A stretch of 64,000 nt of DNA from Mycolicibacterium litorale (GTDB lineage Bacteria > Actinomycetota > Actinomycetes > Mycobacteriales > Mycobacteriaceae): assembly GCF_014218295.1 (NCBI RefSeq), contig NZ_AP023287.1, positions 2,976,001-3,040,000 on the forward strand, read 5' to 3'. The translations under genes were made by a program, and so were the position numbers. The notes under the pieces were generated by a model. It made no database searches, was not told the DNA's origin, and saw nothing but the letters and a program-made list of their open reading frames with translations. Below, piece after piece: positions 58,447 to 64,000 of the stretch. Each line of letters starts with the position of its first letter. Position 1 is the stretch's first letter.

Positions 58447-58523
58447 GCCCTCGTATCCCAACTGGCAGAGGAAACGGATTCAAAACCCGTACAGTGTGAG
58501 TTCGAATCTCACCGAGGGCACCA
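58447..58523 (+). tRNA. tRNA with CAA anticodon (Leu), short variable loop, CCA encoded
   Basis: The acceptor stem is GCCCTCG/CGAGGGC, discriminator A, and CCA is encoded at 58521-58523. The T arm is GTGAG-TTCGAAT-CTCAC. The anticodon arm ACGGA-TTCAAAA-CCCGT places CAA at 58481-58483, with an A-C mismatch at the last pair. The variable loop is only 5 nt (58491-58495), whereas bacterial tRNA-Leu normally has a long variable arm. The decoding assignment (UUG, Leu) follows the anticodon; charging identity is uncertain. Confidence 0.85.
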
Positions 58524-58563
58524 GCCACCGTTTAGGTGCGTGCGCTGCGGATACGCCCGTCAG

Positions 58564-59082
58564 ATGAGCACCGTCACCTCTGTTCACCACGACGTCTGGA
58601 ACCGCCATGAGCGGTCGGAGACCCGCACCCAGCGGCTGGACCGCAACTGGTCGTGCCTGCTGCAGGAACTGCGGGTCGTGCTCACCGGTGTCCAACTGTT
58701 GACCGGGTTCCTGCTCACGCTGCCGTTCCAACAACGCTTCGCGGTCCTCGACGACCGCCTGCACGCCCTGTATCTGGCCACCGTGTCGTGCTCGATCGCG
58801 GCGACCGTGTTGCTCACCGCACCCGTCGCGCTGCACCGCCTCGTCTTCCGCCGCCACATGCTGAGCCGGCTGGTCACCGTGTCGCACCGCCTGACGCTGA
58901 TCGGTCTACTGCTGCTTGGCGCAGCCGTTTCCGGCGTTGCGACCATGGTCTTCGACGTGATCGCCGGCCGGTCGGCGGGAGTGGTCGCCGGGCTGGTCAC
59001 ACTCACGGCCTGGGTGGCGCTGTGGGTGTTGCTGCCGCTCGTCGCCCGGCGTGGTACGAGCGCCGACGTACTCGACTCGTGA
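58564..59082 (+). CDS. DUF6328 family membrane protein
   Basis: This 172-aa protein has about four membrane spans. The N-terminal 30 residues are hydrophilic, followed by the family segment LQELRVVLTGVQLLTGFLLT and spans at SCSIAATVLLTAPVALH, LIGLLLLGAAVSGVATMV and GVVAGLVTLTAWVALWVL. The start is ATG 58564. It lies 41 bp after the tRNA and 5 bp from the convergent lipase stop. No function is known for the family. Confidence 0.78.
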   Translation: MSTVTSVHHDVWNRHERSETRTQRLDRNWSCLLQELRVVLTGVQLLTGFLLTLPFQQRFAVLDDRLHALYLATVSCSIAATVLLTAPVALHRLVFRRHMLSRLVTVSHRLTLIGLLLLGAAVSGVATMVFDVIAGRSAGVVAGLVTLTAWVALWVLLPLVARRGTSADVLDS

Positions 59083-59087
59083 CGCGG

Positions 59088-60434
59088 TTACCGGTCGAGT
59101 TCGGACAGGGGGCGGCGCTCCACGCCTCGACCGGCGATCACCTTGCCGCTGACCACAGCCAGCCGGGCCATCCCGCGATAGGTCGACGGATTGAACAAGG
59201 TGGGCCACGTGGTCCGGGCCCGACGCTCGTCGAGCGGACGGCCGTTGAACCGGTCGCGCAGCCATCTGAGCGACATCGGCGCCGACATCGGATGCAGCAG
59301 GATGTGTTCGCAGAACCGGTCCCGGTGGTAGGTGACATCGGTGCCGCCGAGCGCGTAGGTCTGGGCCAGTTGATCGATGTCGCCGACGGAGATGATGCGG
59401 TCGTGGACGGCCTGGATGATGAGCACGGGCATCGTCGGAGCGGCAGTGCCGAGCCGGATGTTGTCGAACACGTGTCGGACTTCCGGCAGATCGAGGACTT
59501 CGTCGAGCGATGTCGTCAGCATCGTCGCCATGTCCTTCTTCGCGAGCCGCATCACCGCATGAGCGGTGGTCATCGTGGCCAGCCTCTCCAGCGTCGCCTT
59601 GCCTTCCGCCGTGAGGTGGCGCTCGAGAACCGCACGGAACTCCGGGTAGGAATGCATCAGCGCGGCCACCACCATCACCGGCAATCCGGAGAAGAACTTG
59701 CCGTTGAGACGGTGATAGGTGTTGCCGAGGTCCCCGACCGGTGACCCCAGCACGGCGCCGACGATGTCGAGTTCCGGCGCGTAGCTGTCGTACATCTCCG
59801 CAGACCACGCGGTCGCCAGACCGCCACCTGAATAACCCCACAGCCCGATCGGCGCCGTCGAGGACAGCCGCAGCGGTGCGAAGTTCAGTGCGGCGCGCAG
59901 GCCGTCGAGCACGCAGTGCCCAGGTTCGAACGGCGCCCCGAACACGCCGTGGGGGCCGCCGTGATCGGGTACCGACACGGCCCAGCCCTCGGCGAGAACG
60001 GCCGCGATGAGCAGGAGTTCGAATTGGGCGAGGGCGCCCGCCGCCCTGGCCCGTCTACGCAGGGCGTAAGACGGGAAGCACCGGCCCGCCACCGCGTCGA
60101 TCGCACATTGATACGACACGATCGGGCACGGTTCGGTCCGCTCGGCCGGTGCCAGGACGGTGGTGACCGTGGTCAGCGGATTGTTCGCCATGTCCGTCGT
60201 CCGGTACAGCAATTGTGTCGCGGTGAACCGTTGTGGGACAACGCCCAGGAATGCCAATTGCACATCACGCGACCGCAGTACCGTCCCCGGTGCGGCGCGC
60301 TCATACCCCGCAGGCGGCCGGTAGAACGGATCCTCGCTCGGCAGAAGCGGGCGGTCACCGAGCCGAACCGGTTCATGGGGTGCGGTGGCGGATCTTCCGT
60401 CGTGGTCGGCGACGGGCCCGTTGCTCGCGTCCAT
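59088..60434 (-). CDS. Secretory-lipase-family esterase (LIP/Rv1592c-like)
   Basis: This 448-aa serine lipase/esterase belongs to the PF03583 (LIP) family. The nucleophile elbow is [14 protein letters not shown] (Ser about 225). The C-terminal part has [17 protein letters not shown] (Asp) and FCEHILLHP (His), completing the triad. No signal peptide is visible from ATG 60434. The earlier ATG 60551 overlaps the divergent SDR start and lacks family character. Rv1592c in M. tuberculosis is a similar lipase. The substrate is probably a short- or medium-chain glyceride. Confidence 0.86.
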   Translation of the reverse strand: MDASNGPVADHDGRSATAPHEPVRLGDRPLLPSEDPFYRPPAGYERAAPGTVLRSRDVQLAFLGVVPQRFTATQLLYRTTDMANNPLTTVTTVLAPAERTEPCPIVSYQCAIDAVAGRCFPSYALRRRARAAGALAQFELLLIAAVLAEGWAVSVPDHGGPHGVFGAPFEPGHCVLDGLRAALNFAPLRLSSTAPIGLWGYSGGGLATAWSAEMYDSYAPELDIVGAVLGSPVGDLGNTYHRLNGKFFSGLPVMVVAALMHSYPEFRAVLERHLTAEGKATLERLATMTTAHAVMRLAKKDMATMLTTSLDEVLDLPEVRHVFDNIRLGTAAPTMPVLIIQAVHDRIISVGDIDQLAQTYALGGTDVTYHRDRFCEHILLHPMSAPMSLRWLRDRFNGRPLDERRARTTWPTLFNPSTYRGMARLAVVSGKVIAGRGVERRPLSELDR

Positions 60435-60549
60435 GGTGATCTTTACCCCGCGCACACCGGCGTACACGCGATATGCCGACCGCCACGGTTTGCCTGCACC
60501 CACACCGGATACCCGGAGCCGACAGAACCAAGGCGACAGGAGTCCGAAC

Positions 60550-61389
60550 ATGGGTTTTCCCGAACAACAGCAACAGGTCCCAGGGACACAGGCCGAGATG
60601 ACGCCGGTGCCCGACTGCGGTGAGGACAGTTACCGCGGCTCGGGCCGGATGACCGGTAAACGAGCCATCATCACCGGCGGCGACAGCGGTATCGGACGGG
60701 CGGTGGCGATCGCCTACGCCCGCGAGGGTGCCGACGTCCTCATCTCCTACCTCAACGAGGATTCGGACGCTCAGGAGGTGGCAGCGCTGGTCGAAGAGGC
60801 GGGACGCAAGTGTGTGTTGGTCAAAGGCGACCTGTCCGATCCGGCGCACTGCCGCGCGGTGGTCGACCGTGCCGTCCAGGAGTTCGGCGGAATCGACGTG
60901 CTGGTGAGCAATGCGGCGTACCAGATGACGCACGAAAGCCTCGACGAGATCAGCGACGAAGAATGGGACTACACCTTCCGGCTCAACGTCGGCGCCTACT
61001 TCACCCTGGTGAAGGCGGCCGTCCCGCACATGCCGCCGGGAGCGTCGATCATCGGGAGCTCATCGGTCAACTCCGATATGCCCTCACCGACGCTGGCGCC
61101 CTATGCGGCCACCAAGGCCGCCATCGCGAACTTCTCGGCGAGCCTGGCTCAGCTGCTGGGCGAGAAGGGAATTCGCGTCAACAGCGTGGCGCCAGGGCCG
61201 ATCTGGACTCCGCTGATCCCGGCGACGATGCCGGAGGAGAAGGTGAAGTCCTTCGGCGACGACACGCCGCTCGGGCGGGCCGGGCAGCCGGCGGAACTCG
61301 CGCCCGTCTACGTGCTGCTCGCCTCCGACGAAGGCAGCTACATCTCCGGTGCCCGCGTCGCCGTCACCGGCGGGAGGCCGATTCTGTAG
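60550..61389 (+). CDS. Short-chain dehydrogenase/reductase (YhdF/YghA type)
   Basis: This 279-aa classical extended SDR has an N-terminal extension (about 1-35, [20 protein letters not shown]). The NAD(P) motif is [10 protein letters not shown], the structural NAG variant LVSNAA, and the catalytic Ser in [10 protein letters not shown] with YAATK (Tyr-x-x-x-Lys). The C-terminus [15 protein letters not shown] is typical of the glucose-dehydrogenase-like stress group. The start is ATG 60550 with AGGAG 9 nt upstream. It is divergent from the lipase. The natural substrate is unknown. Confidence 0.9.
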   Translation: MGFPEQQQQVPGTQAEMTPVPDCGEDSYRGSGRMTGKRAIITGGDSGIGRAVAIAYAREGADVLISYLNEDSDAQEVAALVEEAGRKCVLVKGDLSDPAHCRAVVDRAVQEFGGIDVLVSNAAYQMTHESLDEISDEEWDYTFRLNVGAYFTLVKAAVPHMPPGASIIGSSSVNSDMPSPTLAPYAATKAAIANFSASLAQLLGEKGIRVNSVAPGPIWTPLIPATMPEEKVKSFGDDTPLGRAGQPAELAPVYVLLASDEGSYISGARVAVTGGRPIL

Positions 61390-61441
61390 CCGAATTCCGG
61401 TCGCATCCCCGGTGCAGCGACACGGTTCGCTGCGCCGGGGT

Positions 61442-62419
61442 TCACCGGCGCAAACGGGTGCGGGCGAACAGGAACCCTCCCACCGCGGTCGCCACCCCGG
61501 CCGTCACGCCAGCCGCGGCGCGCTGCCGCGGCGAACGCAGACCGCCTTCGACCACCGCGGCGTCGGCGGACGGCTCGAACAGATTGCCGTCACTGGTCGA
61601 AACCGGCTCGGCACGTTGGAAATAGGCACTCATGAACCGAGCGAGTGCCCGCGTCGTGAGGGCGGGGCTCGCAGCATGCACGACGCGGGTCATGACGGCG
61701 GCGACACCGACCACCGTGGTGGGCCTGGGATCGTGGGCGACCCGCACGATCGCCGCGGCGACCCGCCGAGGATCGAGCACCGGCGGCGGCGCAGACAACC
61801 TGCGCCCGACGTAGTTGGCCCCATGGCGGATGCCCGGCGTGTCGACGAACCCGGGATACACGTCGCAGATGTGGATGCCCGGGCGGTCGGCGACCTCGGC
61901 ACGCAGCGCTTCGGCGAAACCGCGCAGCCCGAATTTGCTTGCGCTGTATGCGGCGGCGAAGGGGGCGGCCGAGAAACCGCCGAGCGAGATCATGTTGATG
62001 AACGTGCCGGTCCCCTGCCTCGAGAAGACGGGGAGCACCGCGTGGGCGTCGTTCATGTGCCCGATCAGGTTGCTGCGGATCACTTGCTCGTGAGCCTCGA
62101 TCGGAGTGTCCTCGTACCGCCCGACGGCGCCGACGCCCACGTTGCTCACCCACACGTCGATCGCACCGAGCTCTGCCACCGCCTTCTCGGCGAGCGCACG
62201 AACCGCACCGGCGTCGGTGACGTCGGTCCGGACGGCGGTGGCCTGGCCGCCTGCCGCCCTGCAGCGTGCCGCAACCTCTTCCAGCGCCTCGAGGTTTCGT
62301 GCCGCCACGACCAGATGAACCCCACGCCGGGCGAACAGTTCGGCGGTTGCCTGTCCGATGCCGCTGGAGGCGCCGGTGATGACGACGCGCGGAGGATGGG
62401 GGGCGTCGCGGTGGGGCAT
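61442..62419 (-). CDS. Short-chain dehydrogenase/reductase with C-terminal hydrophobic tail
   Basis: This 325-aa SDR has cofactor motif TGASSGIGQATAELFARRG, NVG in place of NAG, catalytic Ser in NMISLGGFSA and YSASKFG (Tyr/Lys). The C-terminal 70 residues extend past the normal SDR end. They include a hydrophobic segment AAAGVTAGVATAVGGFLFAR near the end followed by basic residues, suggesting tail anchoring in the membrane. The start is ATG 62419. It is convergent with the preceding SDR. The substrate is unknown, perhaps a membrane lipid or sterol-like molecule. Confidence 0.88.
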   Translation of the reverse strand: MPHRDAPHPPRVVITGASSGIGQATAELFARRGVHLVVAARNLEALEEVAARCRAAGGQATAVRTDVTDAGAVRALAEKAVAELGAIDVWVSNVGVGAVGRYEDTPIEAHEQVIRSNLIGHMNDAHAVLPVFSRQGTGTFINMISLGGFSAAPFAAAYSASKFGLRGFAEALRAEVADRPGIHICDVYPGFVDTPGIRHGANYVGRRLSAPPPVLDPRRVAAAIVRVAHDPRPTTVVGVAAVMTRVVHAASPALTTRALARFMSAYFQRAEPVSTSDGNLFEPSADAAVVEGGLRSPRQRAAAGVTAGVATAVGGFLFARTRLRR

Positions 62420-62641
62420 GGGCGTCTCCTCGTAGGTCGGCGGTGTCCGTCGGTGAGACTTGCCCGCTTCGGCGAAGCTAATCGTCCGACGCCATGAGTG
62501 CCTGGTACAGCATCTCGGGCGTCCACCTCTCGGAGTCGTTCACATCGGCCGGTCGTCGGACGGGACCACGAATCGCAACGGCGCTGGTGAACGCGGACGT
62601 CGTCGTCGAAATCACGAGATCTGACGGCGCGTCCGGTATAC

Positions 62642-62657
62642 TCGCACACATGTTCGA
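62642..62657. promoter_or_regulatory. LexA (SOS) box covering the HNH gene start codon
   Basis: TCGCACACATGTTCGA matches the mycobacterial SOS box form TCGAACACATGTTCGA at 15 of 16 positions. The ATG of the HNH gene (62650) lies inside it. A TATACT -10 box (62637-62642) abuts it, so LexA would block initiation directly and the mRNA would be leaderless. Confidence 0.8.
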
Positions 62658-63936
62658 ATACGAGATGTTCGCGGAGGTGGACCCGCTGGCGGACGAGGCG
62701 TCGCTGGTCGCCCGCATCGCCCATCTCGAACATGTGAAGGCCGCTGCGGCAGCCGGCCAGGCCCGTGCGGCCGCCGCGTTGGATTCCGTCCGGCGCCGCC
62801 GGGAGGCCGACGCCGGGGTGCCCGCGGCGAAACGGGGTCGTGGGCTGGCGGGTGAAATCGCCCTCGCCCGGCATGATTCGCCGACCCGCGGCGGGAAGCA
62901 CCTGGGGTTCGCCAAGGCGTTGGTGTTCGAGATGCCGTACACCCTGCGGGCGTTGGAGCGCGGTGTGCTCTCGGAGTGGCGCGCCACGCTGATCGTGCGC
63001 GAATCGGCCTGCCTGAGCGTCGGCCACCGCCGCCGGCTCGATGCCGAGTTGTGCGCCGACCTGTCGGCGCTGGAAGGTATGGGCGACAAACGGATCGAGG
63101 CAGCCGCGAAGAGGATCGCCTACCGGCTCGACCCCCAGGCGGTGGTCGACCGGGCCGCGAAGGCTCCCTCCGAACGCACGGTGACCTGCCGGCCGGCACC
63201 GGACACCATGACCTATGTGACGGCGCTGCTGCCCGTCGCCCAGGGCGTGAGCGTGTACGCGGCGCTCAAGCGGGCCGCCGACACGACGTTCGACGACCGC
63301 TCGCGCGGCCAGATCATGGCCGACACCCTTGTCGAACGGGTGACTGGAACCCCCGCCGCGGTGGCGGCTCCGGTGGCGGTGAACCTGGTGATGACCGACC
63401 GCGCCGCGTTCGGTGACGACCCGGAGCCTGCCACCATAACCGGCTACGGGCCCGTGCCCGCCGCGGTGGCCCGCCAGATGATCACCGCCGCGACGACCGA
63501 TCCCCGCTCGGCGGCCACTCTGCGCCGGCTCTACCGTCGCGGCGCCACGCTCGTCGCGATGGAGTCGCGGGCGCGGCGGTTCCCGAAAGGGTTGACAGCC
63601 TTCATCGAAACCCGCGATCAGACGTGCCGCACCCCCTACTGCGACGCCCCGATCCGCCACATCGACCATGCCCACCCGCGCCACGCCGGTGGACCCACCA
63701 GTGCGGTCAACGGTCAGGGCACGTGCGAACGCTGCAACTACGCCAAAGAAGCGCCCGGCTGGTCGGTCACCACCAGCCTCGAAACACGCGGGCACACCAC
63801 GGAACTCGTCACCCCGACCGGGACACGGTATCGATCCACCGCGCCACCGCTGCCCGGCACCCCGGTCGTCACCGTGGCGAAGATAGACACCCGGGTGTCG
63901 ATCGACGTCGACGCGATGCGCTGCCCGGCTGCGTGA
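62650..63936 (+). CDS. DUF222/13E12-type HNH endonuclease family protein
   Basis: This 428-aa protein of the mycobacterial 13E12 repeat family has an N-terminal DUF222 domain (about 5-290, helical, DNA-associated). A C-terminal HNH nuclease follows (about 320-375): zinc Cys in CRTPYCD, HIDHAHPRHAGG, the Asn in SAVNGQGTCERCNYAK. All HNH residues are present, so it may be active. The start is ATG 62650 at the SOS box; extension to ATG 62494 would cross the promoter. Family members in M. tuberculosis are known SOS-regulated genes. The biological role is unclear, and the family often occurs as dispersed multicopy genes. Confidence 0.88.
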   Translation: MFEYEMFAEVDPLADEASLVARIAHLEHVKAAAAAGQARAAAALDSVRRRREADAGVPAAKRGRGLAGEIALARHDSPTRGGKHLGFAKALVFEMPYTLRALERGVLSEWRATLIVRESACLSVGHRRRLDAELCADLSALEGMGDKRIEAAAKRIAYRLDPQAVVDRAAKAPSERTVTCRPAPDTMTYVTALLPVAQGVSVYAALKRAADTTFDDRSRGQIMADTLVERVTGTPAAVAAPVAVNLVMTDRAAFGDDPEPATITGYGPVPAAVARQMITAATTDPRSAATLRRLYRRGATLVAMESRARRFPKGLTAFIETRDQTCRTPYCDAPIRHIDHAHPRHAGGPTSAVNGQGTCERCNYAKEAPGWSVTTSLETRGHTTELVTPTGTRYRSTAPPLPGTPVVTVAKIDTRVSIDVDAMRCPAA

Positions 63937-63957
63937 TCTGCGTCCGAACCGGGTGGC

Positions 63958-64000
63958 TCAGCTGACGAGCGCCGGCTCCCCTCGGCTCCGCCGATCCCAT
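63958..64000 (-). other. Possible 3' tip of a minus-strand gene at the window edge
   Basis: On the minus strand the last bases read WDRRSRGEPALVS followed by TGA at 63958-63960. This could be the C-terminus of a gene outside the window. It is too short to judge. Confidence 0.2.

Noticed and set aside
62146..63795. A 549-codon minus-strand open frame over the HNH gene
   Set aside because: It is antisense to a protein with intact HNH residues and an SOS-controlled start; its own translation is Arg/Gly-rich with no recognisable motif.

Overview
The window is high-GC actinobacterial chromosome from a mycobacterium, most likely a rapid-growing, non-tuberculous Mycolicibacterium-type species. The gene order follows the block I recall as Rv1626-Rv1650 in M. 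tuberculosis: pdtaR, a DUF35/thiolase pair, polA, rpsA, coaE, a DUF402 gene, uvrB, an MFS pump, a GT-C glycosyltransferase, a universal stress protein, a metallo-beta-lactamase-fold gene, uvrA, an esterase, lysX, infC-rpmI-rplT-tsnR, an MpaB-like oxygenase, an adenylate cyclase and pheS-pheT. No PE/PPE gene is present. Several segments are extra relative to that block: a phosphonate-type cluster, a branched-chain amino acid ABC transporter, UdgX, a PrrB-like kinase, a P450 and a proline-repeat secreted protein.

Layout. Bases 1-8.5 kb hold the translation genes pheT (cut by the window edge), pheS, tsnR, rplT, rpmI and infC, plus a class III adenylate cyclase and a divergent oxygenase/acyl-CoA dehydrogenase pair. 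infC appears to start at ATC and has a leader with three perfect hairpins. Bases 8.5-16.6 kb carry DUF1844, lysX, a membrane esterase, two small or unusual-start genes and a flavin monooxygenase. Bases 16.6-25.3 kb carry uvrA, an MBL-fold hydrolase, a P450, a USP, UdgX, a TesB thioesterase and an orphan PrrB-like histidine kinase. Bases 25.4-31.1 kb are the least ordinary stretch: a secreted Pro/Ala repeat protein built on a 57-nt module and broken by a frameshift, a GT-C glycosyltransferase, tRNA-Cys, and an MgtC-family gene broken by a one-base deletion. Bases 31-40.9 kb carry an MFS pump, uvrB, DUF402, coaE, rpsA, a PrsW protease and a thioesterase.

Bases 41.0-43.6 kb are the strongest candidate for a poorly described system. 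A GntR/UTRA regulator with a palindrome over its -10 box is followed by a phosphonatase-like HAD enzyme (D12 nucleophile, K52 Schiff-base lysine) and a phosphonate-associated zinc dehydrogenase. No transaminase, oxidase or transporter is beside them. Bases 43.6-51 kb hold polA, a LysR/hydrolase divergent pair, and a steroid-type DUF35/thiolase-like/monooxygenase operon behind a perfect KstR-type site. Bases 51-58.4 kb hold an ECF sigma factor with no neighbouring anti-sigma gene, livKHMGF (with a 15-bp hairpin between livK and livH) and pdtaR. Bases 58.4-64 kb hold a CAA-anticodon tRNA with a short variable loop, a lipase, two SDR genes and a 13E12-type HNH endonuclease whose start codon lies inside a near-perfect SOS box.

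Locus numbers and family assignments come from memory of the families and of gene order. No database search was run.
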